DNA from: VRUE01 sp963729995
GTDB taxonomy: Bacteria > Actinomycetota > Thermoleophilia > Solirubrobacterales > 70-9
NCBI GenBank assembly: GCA_963729995.1
Contig: CAVSPF010000003.1
Span: 1,797,722 to 1,861,721, forward strand
DNA length: 64,000 nt
Direction of reading: 5' to 3'
Every line of letters begins with the position of its first letter. Position 1 is the first letter of the stretch. This document shows positions 43,585 through 52,647 of the stretch, in pieces. A program made the position numbers and the translations under genes. The notes under the pieces are model-generated. The model worked only from the letters and a program-made list of their open reading frames with translations, searched no databases and was not told where the DNA came from.

Positions 43585-43812
43585 TTACGTCCGGCTCAGG
43601 ATCTGCTGGATGCCGGGTGCCGTAAGGCCGACTGCGTTGGCGACCTCGCGACGACTCAACCCGAGTTCGCTGGCGCGCCTGATCTCGCGGTCGCGCTTGA
43701 TCTTGGCGCGAAAAAGCGCCGATTCGCTTTTCGCAACTGCGGTACCCGCCGAGGCGAGGCGCTCGACCATCGCCCCCTTTACCTTCTCGTCTCGCCTCGC
43801 TGCGCTCGCCAC
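43585..43812 (-). CDS. Small helix-turn-helix protein
   Basis: 75 residues from ATG 43812. The basic N-terminal helix (LFRAKIKRDREIRRASE) leads to LGLSRREVANAVGLTAPGIQQIL, a simple helix-turn-helix. It lies 89 bp upstream of the methyltransferase on the same strand and may be a controller protein for it, in the manner of type II C proteins, but is too short for certainty. Confidence 0.65.
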   Translation of the reverse strand: MASAARRDEKVKGAMVERLASAGTAVAKSESALFRAKIKRDREIRRASELGLSRREVANAVGLTAPGIQQILSRT

Positions 43813-44210
43813 TGTTCAGCGAGTTTACAGAAAGTTGTCCCGGCCGCCGCCAGCTTAGGTGCCGCCGTCCGGAATCAGCCTGCGAAACGATGTATTCCGC
43901 CGACACAGAGTGCTCGCCCAGCCCGACCCCCAGGTGACGCCATCGACAAGATCGCCCACGGAGGTCGAGTTGGCACTTGCGAGCCGAATCGAGACATCGA
44001 AGCTCGGGATGAATTCGTCGGGGTTGATCTGTCGTGCTTGGAAGCGGTAAGTGCTGCTGGCCCCTCCGCTTCTCTCTGGTGTAGGGCGATGGCAATGGCC
44101 GTTTCTCGCCGCTGTGAATCGCCGACTATGAATCTGAAGTCACGTGCGATCCGAACAGGTAGATATTGCGTCCGGTCGCCGCACGTGCCTAACTAACCAC
44201 CACACCGCTA
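43813..44210. other. Gene-free stretch
   Basis: About 400 bp of lower GC with no convincing ORF, RNA gene, hairpin or repeat seen. It lies between the start of the helix-turn-helix gene and the end of the type IIG gene, so it should hold the promoter for the former and the terminator for the latter. Confidence 0.5.
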
Positions 44211-47200
44211 CTAAATGGGTACGGTGACGGCCAACTCGTCTTCGGTTGAGACATCAGCGGCGGCAAGGATCTGCTTCGGCGCGCCCTTCGGAAACAGATC
44301 ACGGATGACCTGGCCTTCGGGGAGTCGCGCAAGCTCCAAGTTGATATAGAGGCCATCGTCGGGGGGCAGGCCCCAGAGTTGTCGGAGAGCGACGTCGATA
44401 CCCATATCCTCTGCTCCCCCGACTTGGGCTTCGCCGCGCAGCAACTTGGCGACGGCCGCGGTGACATCGTTGTGAAGCCTGCGCTGGGCGCGATCTGAGA
44501 AGTCAACCTTAGGGATCGGAAAATTGCTCAGCCGCGCATGGGTGACCTTGGCATGCGCCCGCGCCGGGTCAACCTCACTAAACCGCTTGAATACATAGTA
44601 AGCCATCGTCCGCGACAGCAGAGCGCCGAGCAGAAACTCCTGCGCATACCCAGCCTTTTCGTATTCAGGTTTGAGTCGATACCAGTAGACCGACTGCGGG
44701 ACGCGGGAGCTTGAGCTGTCAAGCGTTGCGAGCAACCCCACACCTGCCTGGCGGATTAGCAGCTTTGGCGCCGCGTAGTTGGCCGCCGGCTTGAACTCAA
44801 ACCCCTTGAATTCCAGCCGCAACTCCTTCTTCGGTGTGATGGTCAAATATCGTCGTGATATGTCATCGCCATCGATAAACGGTGCGGTCACCGTGTCCGG
44901 TTCAGAGTGCTCCTTGAGTTGGACAAGCTTCTCGCGGCCAACATTGTCTTCGGTGAGTTCCAGTTCGCAGCCAGAGCACACCTTTGGGTTGTATCGTTGC
45001 CCGTCGGGCTGGCGAGGATCGCGCTTGCGCTTGGTGCCAGGCACGGTTGCTGTCAGGCAACTGGGGCAGACCCACAGCACGCCCGCTTTGTTGATCTCCT
45101 CGCCTCGTCCCCGATCGCACAGCTCGGCGAGGCCATGGCTGTTGTCAACCATTGCATCAATGAGGGCGTCGTCGCGGGCGGAACGAAAGACCTCGATCTC
45201 AGCCGTAGGCGATGCAAGACAGCGGTCCTGAGGAATATCACGGCCGAACTTCGCGACCAACTGAGAGAGGGGGAGCTTGCCATCTTGCGCTTGCCGGCGT
45301 CCTTCCCCGGAAAGCAGAAGCGCCTTGAAAGTGTGGCCGATCGGGACCGAGTCCCGGCGTACTTGGATGACGGTCGTCCCCATGCGAACCTTCTCGAACC
45401 AATCGGTACCTAGGTTGTGGAAGTACTCGATGGCGCCGGACTCAAGGATGAGGCGTCGAGTACGCTCCTTCTCGGGCGAGAAGATAGTGTCCGGAAGAAC
45501 GAAGGCTAGGCGGCCACCGGGGCGCAGTAACGCAAGCCCGAAGGCAACGAATAGCTCCCAACTATCCCACCGCGGCTCCGGGTTCATTCCGAGTTTCTGG
45601 CAACACGCCGCGTAGACATCCGAAGCAATGTCGCCGCCCCACGGAGGATTGCCAACCACGAGATCGAAGGTGCCCAGCTTCGCGTCCATCTCACCAAGCA
45701 CCCGGTCCACCATCAGGCTGTCCACAGATACGAGGTTGGCGGAAAGATCCGCGACCTTCTCGTTCTTTCGCGCGGAGCGCAGCCAAAGCGCGAGCTTGGC
45801 AATCTCAACCGCCTGCGGGAGCAGATCGGCACCGTAGAGGGTGTCGCGTAGGAGTTTCGCCTGGGTGAGGCTTTGCCCGAGACTGAGCAGGTTTGGTTGT
45901 GAGGACTGCATGGCGTCGAGGCCGTCGCGGATACTCCAGAACTCCTCCAGCATCGCCTGATAGCTGGATACGAGGAAGGCACCGGAGCCACAAGCCATGT
46001 CCACAATGCGCAACTCCCCGAGCCGCTGCTGGCGAGCCTCCAACACACCTCCGATGTCCGCTCCCTCATCGGATATGCCCTGCTCGGCTTCACGCAACAA
46101 AGCATCCAGCGCCTGGCTCGTAAGGTAGTCGGAGAGCAACTCAGACGTGTAGTAAATGCCGTGTTGCTTGCGCTGGCGCAAACGGTCGGGGGAAAGCGCC
46201 TGGCGCTCGGCAAGTGCCTGCATGTCTGAAAGGGACTGCTCGAAAATATGTCCCAACAGATGCTCGTTTAGCTCACGCCAAAAGTCGAACGCATACAGCC
46301 CCCATACGCCCTGTACGTGGCGGAGGTCATCGCCAATTTTCAACGGATAGTGCTTGTCGTGGAGCTTGTCCGGTAGGTCAATGACGTCGATGATGGGATC
46401 GGGCTTGAACAACTCGCCGTTGTAGCCGGCCAGCCGCACCTCAGCGGAAGGAGGGCTGCCCTCGTCAATTTCGCGGAATAGCGCCTTGAGGTCGGTGTAC
46501 ACCTTGCAGGTGCTCGCGCCAGGACGTCGACGGGCTCCCTCGGTAAAACTCTTGATGGTGTCGGAGGGGATGAGGCGTTCCGGATTGTCCTCGCAGTAGT
46601 AAAGAAAAAGCATCCGGTCCAGAAGGCGTTGCGTCGCAGCCAGGATCTCGCTGCGCGACGGAAGCTCGGGCAGACTTCCCGAAGCCTCCTCAACGGCGTC
46701 AAGTAGGTCGACGCGGATCTGGTAGTAGACCTCGTAGAAGCTGTCTTTGATCTCCAACTGGCGAGAGACCGACTTTGACAGCAAGAGTGAGACTGGCGAC
46801 TCGTCCCCACGCTCCACGAGGCATTCGCGCGATAGGAACCAGTAAAGCTCACGGAACTCTGGACTTGAGCCGCCGCCGGCTGCGCAGCGGCGCAGGTCGA
46901 AAGTAACGGACTCGTGCGGCGACTCGACCGAGTACAGGCGGACGATCTGCATGTCCGAGACAAGAACCCAGCGAACTCCGAGCACCTGCTCGCCGTACTG
47001 GAATGCTTGCTGCACCGGGGACACCGGCGGCGTGCGCCCGGCCTGCGGAGCGTCAAGGTCGGTGTTGGGGATCTTCAACTCCAGAGCAGCAAGGAACCTT
47101 GACTCTTCGCCCGGCACGAAGGAGCCAAGGAGCACGTCGGGCTCTCCTGCGATGCCGGTGACAGCCGTGGGCGCCTTCGGCCAAGCACTCGCCTGTGCGC

Positions 47201-47444
47201 CAGGGTAGAGCGAGTAGTCGAGCGTCTCACCCAGAACCTTCTGGTTGAAGAGCTGCTCCAAGCTCGTCTCCTTGGCCCTGCTGTTGACCTTGCCGGCGCC
47301 CCCCAATGCATCGACCCACTCGCGCAGTGCCTCGGCTCGCGCCGCCTCCTGCGGGATACTCCGTCCACGCATCTCCGCGACGTATTGGCGGTGAACCTGA
47401 GGCTCAAAGAGCGGCCCGCGCGAAAGCTCCGACTGTTGCGCCAT
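44211..47444 (-). CDS. Type IIG restriction-modification enzyme (Eco57I-like, nuclease and N6-adenine methyltransferase in one chain)
   Basis: 1077 residues. The N-terminal nuclease has GEPDVLLGSF near 100 and LAALELKIP near 121 (D...ExK). A helical linker with YQIRVDLLDAV, LLDRMLFLYYCEDN and GIYYTSELLSDYL precedes motif I IVDMACGSGAFLVSSY (about 483) and catalytic NPPWGG (about 597). The C-terminal target-recognition part has a four-Cys zinc site (CPSC, CSGC) and LIRQAG, YWYRL, LSNFPIP. Such enzymes cut beside their site and methylate it. One protein suffices for a system. Divergent from the next hypothetical. Confidence 0.88.
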   Translation of the reverse strand: MAQQSELSRGPLFEPQVHRQYVAEMRGRSIPQEAARAEALREWVDALGGAGKVNSRAKETSLEQLFNQKVLGETLDYSLYPGAQASAWPKAPTAVTGIAGEPDVLLGSFVPGEESRFLAALELKIPNTDLDAPQAGRTPPVSPVQQAFQYGEQVLGVRWVLVSDMQIVRLYSVESPHESVTFDLRRCAAGGGSSPEFRELYWFLSRECLVERGDESPVSLLLSKSVSRQLEIKDSFYEVYYQIRVDLLDAVEEASGSLPELPSRSEILAATQRLLDRMLFLYYCEDNPERLIPSDTIKSFTEGARRRPGASTCKVYTDLKALFREIDEGSPPSAEVRLAGYNGELFKPDPIIDVIDLPDKLHDKHYPLKIGDDLRHVQGVWGLYAFDFWRELNEHLLGHIFEQSLSDMQALAERQALSPDRLRQRKQHGIYYTSELLSDYLTSQALDALLREAEQGISDEGADIGGVLEARQQRLGELRIVDMACGSGAFLVSSYQAMLEEFWSIRDGLDAMQSSQPNLLSLGQSLTQAKLLRDTLYGADLLPQAVEIAKLALWLRSARKNEKVADLSANLVSVDSLMVDRVLGEMDAKLGTFDLVVGNPPWGGDIASDVYAACCQKLGMNPEPRWDSWELFVAFGLALLRPGGRLAFVLPDTIFSPEKERTRRLILESGAIEYFHNLGTDWFEKVRMGTTVIQVRRDSVPIGHTFKALLLSGEGRRQAQDGKLPLSQLVAKFGRDIPQDRCLASPTAEIEVFRSARDDALIDAMVDNSHGLAELCDRGRGEEINKAGVLWVCPSCLTATVPGTKRKRDPRQPDGQRYNPKVCSGCELELTEDNVGREKLVQLKEHSEPDTVTAPFIDGDDISRRYLTITPKKELRLEFKGFEFKPAANYAAPKLLIRQAGVGLLATLDSSSSRVPQSVYWYRLKPEYEKAGYAQEFLLGALLSRTMAYYVFKRFSEVDPARAHAKVTHARLSNFPIPKVDFSDRAQRRLHNDVTAAVAKLLRGEAQVGGAEDMGIDVALRQLWGLPPDDGLYINLELARLPEGQVIRDLFPKGAPKQILAAADVSTEDELAVTVPI

Positions 47445-47653
47445 TCCTGGGAAGTATCGACCTTGAGGCCGACGGCAGGCGACACCTCGTCGGATGGTCG
47501 CTATCAGAGATGCAAGCGACCGATCTGGGCAATCTCTTCGTCAAAGTGCGACGCGAGTAGCGCTGGAGGAGCTTCCGCGCGGGAGTGGCTCGCGGGTGGG
47601 GCAAGACGGCCATGGGGGGGACGAATCGGCGCTGCCTCGCGTCTTGGGTGTGT

Positions 47654-48109
47654 ATGGAAGATTCAATCGCTTCCGAGGAGCGCGATCCGCTGAGCGCTGC
47701 GATCGAGCGGGCGAGCGGCGCCGAGAGGGCCTTCGCGTCTTTCGTGGCCGGGCTGCGCACCGCCAATCCCGACTTCGCCCAAGCATCGGTACTTCATCCC
47801 GACGGGATGGGCGAGTGGCAAGCGGCGAGCTTCCTGCTGAGCGGATGCCATGTGGTGTGGAACAGGCTCGGCGGCGCCGTGATGGAGAACCGCTCGATCG
47901 GACCGGTCATCGAAGAGCTCGAAGACCCAACCCATGGCTGGTCCGGAGGCGAGCGCGAAGTGCTGGTCTGGGCGGCGCACTTCTGGGATGTCGACCGATA
48001 TCCGGCCCACTTCCCCTACCGCTTCGACCGGTTCCACTTCTACCGTTGGATCGTCGCCTGTCAGCTGCGCAAGGGGCTGGCGCCGCCGGACATGGCGCTG
48101 GTTGCGTAA
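47654..48109 (+). CDS. Hypothetical protein, Trp/His-rich
   Basis: 151 residues from ATG 47654. A helical N-terminus (ERAFASFVAGLRTANPDFAQ) precedes VLHPDGMGEWQAASFLLSGCHVVWNRLGGAV and WAAHFWDVDRYPAHFPYRFDRFHFYRWIVACQLRKGLAPPDM. Aromatic density is high. No family recognised. Divergent from the type IIG enzyme, and followed by a 27-bp repeat at 48121. Confidence 0.5.
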   Translation: MEDSIASEERDPLSAAIERASGAERAFASFVAGLRTANPDFAQASVLHPDGMGEWQAASFLLSGCHVVWNRLGGAVMENRSIGPVIEELEDPTHGWSGGEREVLVWAAHFWDVDRYPAHFPYRFDRFHFYRWIVACQLRKGLAPPDMALVA

Positions 48110-48120
48110 AGAACGAAGTT

Positions 48121-48147
48121 GCGGCCAGGTCGGCAGGCGGGTCAGAG
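48121..48147. repeat. 27-bp direct repeat, copy 1
   Basis: Begins GCGGCCAGGTCGGCAG and ends CGGGTCAGAG; it matches 48812-48838 with one mismatch. The two copies flank the membrane-protein gene at 48218-48787. Confidence 0.75.
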
Positions 48148-48217
48148 CTGGCGAAGGGGCCGGAGAATTTGGAGGGATAGCCAGCCAACACGCCGAGACA
48201 AGGTGGCGAGCAGCCAT

Positions 48218-48787
48218 CTAGGGGTGGATCCTGTCGCCAACCTGATCGTGTCCGGCCAGATCGGCAATAGCGTTGTAAGCGGCTGCGGCATCGTCTCGAA
48301 CACCGTCGAGATTCGCGGGACTCACCTCGATGAAGGGGGTGTCAGGATTGTTCCTAAAGGCAGGCACTTCGGGCATTTTTTCCCTGAGCCCTTCCAGGAC
48401 CATCACCCCTTGGGAGATGGCCTCGAAACCGTCCTGGCTGAGCTTCACGGCGAGTATGTCTCGATACTCAGGCCAGCTAGATATTGGCACGCCGTGGAAC
48501 CTCCACCACTTGGCGTCGTCCTGCGCCGCCTTGAGCTGACTATCAGCACCAGCAATCTCGCCGGCGATTAGCCGCGCCCCCGCCTTCGCCAGGTCCCTCT
48601 CTCGCCGGTGTTGGAAGTACCAGTCAACAAGAGCGCCCGCAGTCGCACCGACCAACGCGCCGCCCACCGCGCCGATGGCGGTCCATCCAGGGGCAGAAAG
48701 GGCGATGGGAAGCACGAGCGCAGCGTAGTCCGATGTCCGGATCTGAGAGGGCACCTGAAAATGTCGAAACGGGCCGGGGCCGGACAT
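48218..48787 (-). CDS. Membrane-anchored hypothetical protein
   Basis: Up to 189 residues; a GTG start about 23 codons in (VLPIALSAPGWTAIG) would give the better beginning. One hydrophobic segment, with a GGALVGATAGALVDW glycine-zipper, is followed by a basic stop (QHRRERDLAKAG) and a soluble domain of about 120 residues with no recognised family. The gene stands between two copies of a 27-bp repeat, next to McrBC. Confidence 0.5.
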   Translation of the reverse strand: MSGPGPFRHFQVPSQIRTSDYAALVLPIALSAPGWTAIGAVGGALVGATAGALVDWYFQHRRERDLAKAGARLIAGEIAGADSQLKAAQDDAKWWRFHGVPISSWPEYRDILAVKLSQDGFEAISQGVMVLEGLREKMPEVPAFRNNPDTPFIEVSPANLDGVRDDAAAAYNAIADLAGHDQVGDRIHP

Positions 48788-48811
48788 TGCGCTGCTGGGG
48801 TAGGACGAGCT

Positions 48812-48838
48812 GCGGCCAGGTCGGCAGCCGGGTCAGAG
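48812..48838. repeat. 27-bp direct repeat, copy 2
   Basis: Same orientation as 48121-48147, with a single difference (CAGC for CAGG). It abuts the left inverted repeat at 48846. Confidence 0.75.
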
Positions 48839-48845
48839 ACGGCCT

Positions 48846-48904
48846 GCTGCAAACAGGCGCATTCTTTGAGCCAGATCGAAGTTAGCGCGCCCCGCACGGA
48901 CAAC
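48846..48904 (+). repeat. Left inverted repeat of the McrBC segment
   Basis: GCTGCAAACAGGCGCATT, then TTGAGCCAGATCGAAG and a more diverged GC-rich end. The reverse complement lies at 52346-52406, so the two face inward around mcrC-mcrB, spaced about 3.5 kb. Confidence 0.8.
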
Positions 48905-49046
48905 CGCGACCACGCGTTCCCTGCGCCGTCGCTCCGATCCACCAAGGCCCTCGCGCTCCTCACCCGATCGGTTGACACCTGCCAGATCCGACCGCTTGGC
49001 GGTGACCGCGTCGAGGTCAGTAGTAGCGGCTGATTGCGCCGAAATT

Positions 49047-50345
49047 TCAGGCGGCGAGAGGGTCGTAGGCGTGGGCGCTCAGTAGCGCGGAGAGCGCCGC
49101 ACGACAGCCGCTGACGTCAATAGGCAATCGCTCGAAGGAGATGGTGCCTGCTTCGCTCTGCCACGGTCCGTATAGCTCGGCGTAGCTGGTCTCACCGTCG
49201 CTGCTGTCTTCGGCGAGTGGGTATAGGAGTGCGGCGCCCCAGCTGGGCCTGTACCGCAGGGAATAGGCAGCAATCTGGTAGAGGTCTCCCGGCTCGATCC
49301 CGCGCGGACGCTCAAGCGAGTCTTTTAGCCGCTTGTACTTGGTGTCGAGCACGGCGAGGACCGCGTCGCCAGCCCGGATCAGCAGGTCGGGCTTCAGTCT
49401 GCCGATCTCCTTGTCTCCGTCGAGGCTTCGCATGAAGTAGTCGCTGTGGTTCGCGTGCGTGCCGTGCTCCAGTTGGAGGGTCGGCGGCAGCGCCCGTCGG
49501 AGGCAGTTCAGAACGAACAGCTCCCAGAGCTCGGCGACGTCGATCAGGATGCCCTCGTCGCGGCCATCCTCTTGGCTGACTCCATACCCGAGCCGGGAGG
49601 CGATTCGATGCGATAGCTGGGCGGCACGCTCGAACGGCTTAGTGATCGGCGTGTATCGGACGCGCGAGAGTTCATGCTCCGTCGGCAGGCGAGGGCGCGC
49701 CCCGACGGCGACCCGCAGTGGCGGCAGGACTTGGCGGACCCGCTCCGTGCGCCACTCCGCTGCGTCGGAGATCATCGATCCGAGCGCTCTGTCGGCGCAG
49801 ACGATCGCGCGCGTTGCCGGGTGCACGAGCGAGCGGTCGTGTGTGAATGAGCCGACGGCTTCGCGGCCTTCGCTGCGCAGCGAGATAGTGCGCGCCACGT
49901 CGAGTCGGCCGCGAACGAACACGCCCTCATGTTGGCTCGGCAGCCGCAGCATGGGCAGCCCGTGGCGGGTCGCGGCATCGATCGCTCGGCACCAGACCCG
50001 TGCCAGCAGCCTCACGATGAACGTCTCGCGAGGATCGTGGCGCGCGCTGGCGGGCATCGCGAGGATGCCGAGGATCTGGTCGAGCCAGGCCTCGATCACC
50101 GGTATGCCGAGGCGCGGCGCGATTACAAGTCGCCGCCCCTCGAATGTAACCGCGCCGATGTAGCGACCCGCCCACCAGTGCCCGTCCCGTTGGCACTCGA
50201 TGATCGGCTGACCGTCTCGGCCCTCGTTGTCAGCGAGGGAGATAACGAAATCGTCCACACTGAGCCGCGAGAGTCGCTGGAGCCAGGCTTGCTCTTCAGC
50301 CGTCAGCTCACCCATGTAAGGAGAGAGATCTCGCCAGGTCTCCAT
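49047..50345 (-). CDS. mcrC: McrC-like nuclease of a 5-methylcytosine restriction system
   Basis: 432 residues. The N-terminal half (GRYIGAVTFEGRRLVIAPRLG) is the McrC beta-rich domain. The C-terminal half has the nuclease set: LKPDLLIRAGDAVLAVLDTKYKRLKD (D...DxK, PD-(D/E)xK) and a YQIAAYSLRY helix. McrC is the cutting subunit recruited by the McrB motor to modified DNA. It starts five bases after the mcrB stop, so the two are one operon. Confidence 0.88.
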   Translation of the reverse strand: METWRDLSPYMGELTAEEQAWLQRLSRLSVDDFVISLADNEGRDGQPIIECQRDGHWWAGRYIGAVTFEGRRLVIAPRLGIPVIEAWLDQILGILAMPASARHDPRETFIVRLLARVWCRAIDAATRHGLPMLRLPSQHEGVFVRGRLDVARTISLRSEGREAVGSFTHDRSLVHPATRAIVCADRALGSMISDAAEWRTERVRQVLPPLRVAVGARPRLPTEHELSRVRYTPITKPFERAAQLSHRIASRLGYGVSQEDGRDEGILIDVAELWELFVLNCLRRALPPTLQLEHGTHANHSDYFMRSLDGDKEIGRLKPDLLIRAGDAVLAVLDTKYKRLKDSLERPRGIEPGDLYQIAAYSLRYRPSWGAALLYPLAEDSSDGETSYAELYGPWQSEAGTISFERLPIDVSGCRAALSALLSAHAYDPLAA

Positions 50346-50349
50346 CCGC

Positions 50350-52161
50350 TCAAGAGGTCTTGCCGATGAGGAAGATCTGGCCCAGTCGTTCGAGCACCGA
50401 TGCCCGCGATTCCGCGTCCGCCCCTTGCAGGTACTGGTCGAGCAGCGGTTCTAGCGACATGTGCCACAGATCCCGTGTCGGTTGATGCGCTTCTCCTTTG
50501 CGATTCCAGAGGAATTGGCTGGCGCGCGTCTTGCGGTGCAGTCGCTCGGATTTGGTGAGGAGGCCGACAATGTCGAAGAAATACGTGTGTCCGATCTCGT
50601 AGTCCCGCCCGAGCAGGCTAGAGGCGGCGACCTCGTTGTTCAGCTCCTCGGCGCGAGCGGTAAAGAGCTCCATCTCGGTGCGGAGGCGCTCCCACTTGTA
50701 GCGACCTTCCATGCCTGTCTCTGCCCAGCGCTCCTGGAGCACGTCTGTCAGCCGTGATCGCTCGAACCCAACCCGCCGCCAGAGGAAGCGGCGGCGGAGT
50801 GCAAAGTCGATCTGCTCGAGCGACTGGTCGATCAGGTTCATGGTGCCGATCACGTAGAGCCGCTCTGGAAGCGCGATGGAGCGAGGCTTCTCCCCTGGCT
50901 CCGTGCCGGGCAGGTCGACCGTCTGGTCCCGATCCTCGAGCACCGAGAATGCCTCGCCGAAGACGCGGCTGAGATCGGCGCGATTGAGCTCGTCGAGGAC
51001 GAGCACCCACGGCAGCTTCGGCTCTCCCTCGGGAACTGTCTCCGCCTCGATCTCATCGATTAGCCGCAGCAGATAACCGTCCTCGAACGACACGTTCCCG
51101 TCACGCAGGCGTTGCCCGCGAATGAACTCCTCATACGAGTAAGCGGGATGAAGCTGCAGCCTCCGCACGTGCTGATCAACAAGCTCACCAACCCTCACTT
51201 CCTTGCTGAAGTACTCCACGGGTCCCCAGTAGCGCAGTGCCGCACGACGGATAACTTGCGCGGCAAGCTGCTTGGCCTCGTAGGTCTTACTGGTCCCAGG
51301 TGGTCCAAACAGCACGAGCTGCTTCTTGAGCTCCAGACCGTCAACCGCGTTGGCGTCCCCGTCTCCGTTCCGGCCTCCCCAGGTCCCGGCGAGCGGCTCC
51401 GAGTAGAAGTCGATCTCCTCCGATGGCTTGTGCAGGAGCTCCTCGAGCTGTTCGCGGATCTTCAGCAGCCGCTCGTCGACATCCTCGACCTCGCCGTCGA
51501 CCAGGTCCCCGTAGGTGCTCGCGATGCTCTGCTTGTGCTCGCCGCTTGAGATTCGCTCGAAGTAGTTCGGCTGCAGCAGATGGAGCACGATATGCCGCAT
51601 CCCGGCAGCGCCGTGCTCGTCCGCTTCGTCTGCGAAGTCCCGCAGCCGCCAGGGGTCAGAGAGGATCTCACGCCGCTCCGTATCGGGCTTCTCCTTCAAC
51701 CGGATCGCAAGGTCGAGTACGAATCCGAGCTGTACATCGGGCCGCAACAAGAAGTACTGCCCCGGGTGGCCGATGCCTTGCTCGCCGAGCGCCTGCCAAA
51801 CCTCGCCGTCCTCCGGTAGGGCCTTGTCCGCCCATCCGAGCACTTCGTTCACGCGAGAGCGCTTCTTCTCGCCACTAATGCTCCCTACCCACGCGAAGAG
51901 GTAGTAGACGATCACCAGCTCGGCGCCAAGGAGTGTCAACTGAGGCTCGCTCCCAAGTTGATCCTTGAGCTTCTCCATGAAGCTCCGAGCGTCGAGGAGC
52001 GGGTGCTCGGCGATGTTGCTGTAGGCGGCTCGTAGATTCTCAGTGGTCCATAAGCTCTCGTCCGGATAGAGGAGGGAGCCGTCCCCGATCAGGCAGCGCT
52101 CTCGCCACTCCTGGACAACGGCGTCGATGTGCTCACGCTTGGATGCCTCGACCACTGCCAC
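50350..52161 (-). CDS. mcrB: McrB-like AAA+ GTPase motor
   Basis: 603 residues. The N-terminal 270 residues do not look like the E. coli methylcytosine-binding domain, so the modified base recognised is uncertain. The AAA+ part has Walker A LFGPPGTSKTYEAKQ near 283, a tyrosine-rich EFIRGQR strand, Walker B VLVLDELNRADLSRVFGEAF and the McrB signature IGTMNLIDQSLEQIDFALRRRF. McrB hexamers use GTP to move on DNA and activate McrC. Confidence 0.9.
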   Translation of the reverse strand: MAVVEASKREHIDAVVQEWRERCLIGDGSLLYPDESLWTTENLRAAYSNIAEHPLLDARSFMEKLKDQLGSEPQLTLLGAELVIVYYLFAWVGSISGEKKRSRVNEVLGWADKALPEDGEVWQALGEQGIGHPGQYFLLRPDVQLGFVLDLAIRLKEKPDTERREILSDPWRLRDFADEADEHGAAGMRHIVLHLLQPNYFERISSGEHKQSIASTYGDLVDGEVEDVDERLLKIREQLEELLHKPSEEIDFYSEPLAGTWGGRNGDGDANAVDGLELKKQLVLFGPPGTSKTYEAKQLAAQVIRRAALRYWGPVEYFSKEVRVGELVDQHVRRLQLHPAYSYEEFIRGQRLRDGNVSFEDGYLLRLIDEIEAETVPEGEPKLPWVLVLDELNRADLSRVFGEAFSVLEDRDQTVDLPGTEPGEKPRSIALPERLYVIGTMNLIDQSLEQIDFALRRRFLWRRVGFERSRLTDVLQERWAETGMEGRYKWERLRTEMELFTARAEELNNEVAASSLLGRDYEIGHTYFFDIVGLLTKSERLHRKTRASQFLWNRKGEAHQPTRDLWHMSLEPLLDQYLQGADAESRASVLERLGQIFLIGKTS

Positions 52162-52345
52162 GGGCGGTTCTTATCAGAGGCTTGACCCCCGGGCACCATA
52201 CGGCGCGTGTTGTTGACGGTCCGCCGGGGCCGCCGCCATCGGCGCCGTGCGGGAGGGCACTCGCCCTTTGGCGATGAGGGGAGCTCGTCTGGAGCGAGTC
52301 CTCGCTCAGCATTTCGCGTTGCGGCTGCGCCAGCGGAATCGAGCC

Positions 52346-52406
52346 GGCTTTGTGCGTGCCGGGCGGGCTGCTTCGATCTGGCTCAAGAGATGCGCTTGTT
52401 TGCAGC
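52346..52406 (-). repeat. Right inverted repeat of the McrBC segment
   Basis: Read on the minus strand it gives GCTGCAAACAAGCGCATC, then TTGAGCCAGATCGAAG and a diverged end, matching 48846-48904. It lies in the gap 52162-52433, which otherwise shows nothing. Confidence 0.8.
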
Positions 52407-52433
52407 TGGTGTTCTGAAGAGAGGCGAGACGGG

Positions 52434-52604
52434 CTAGGGCGTCACCGTATCGACGACGGTCCCCCGAGCGCTGCCGTCGGAGTCGATCAGCTCGTCGAGG
52501 GCGTCGACTAGGGCCGGCCAGTCCTCCTCGTCCCAGGAGCAGCATTCGACGGCCGGATTGGTCAGCCACCACCGGTACTGATCCACGATTCGCAGGCTTC
52601 CCAA
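52434..52604 (-). CDS. Small acidic Trp-rich ORF
   Basis: 56 codons from TTG 52604: it reads RIVDQYRWWLTNPAVECCSWDEEDWPALVDALDELIDSDG. The composition (acidic, six Trp) is not random-looking. There is no recognised family. It lies beside the PIN-domain gene on the same strand. It may be a partial gene. Confidence 0.3.
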   Translation of the reverse strand: MGSLRIVDQYRWWLTNPAVECCSWDEEDWPALVDALDELIDSDGSARGTVVDTVTP

Positions 52605-52647
52605 GGGTCAACACTCGGGGCGGCCGCCAAGGACGAGAATCCTCTTC

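Noticed and set aside
42440..43858. Plus-strand ORF opposite the methyltransferase
   Set aside because: Shadow frame; the opposite strand holds clear methyltransferase motifs.
43859..44050. Small plus-strand ORF in the gap
   Set aside because: No motif, no ribosome binding site, and arginine/serine composition of chance.
48568..49033. ORFs reading CKQAHSLSQIE through the inverted repeats (also 52306-52614)
   Set aside because: The peptide is the translation of the repeat itself on opposite strands; no gene start or context.
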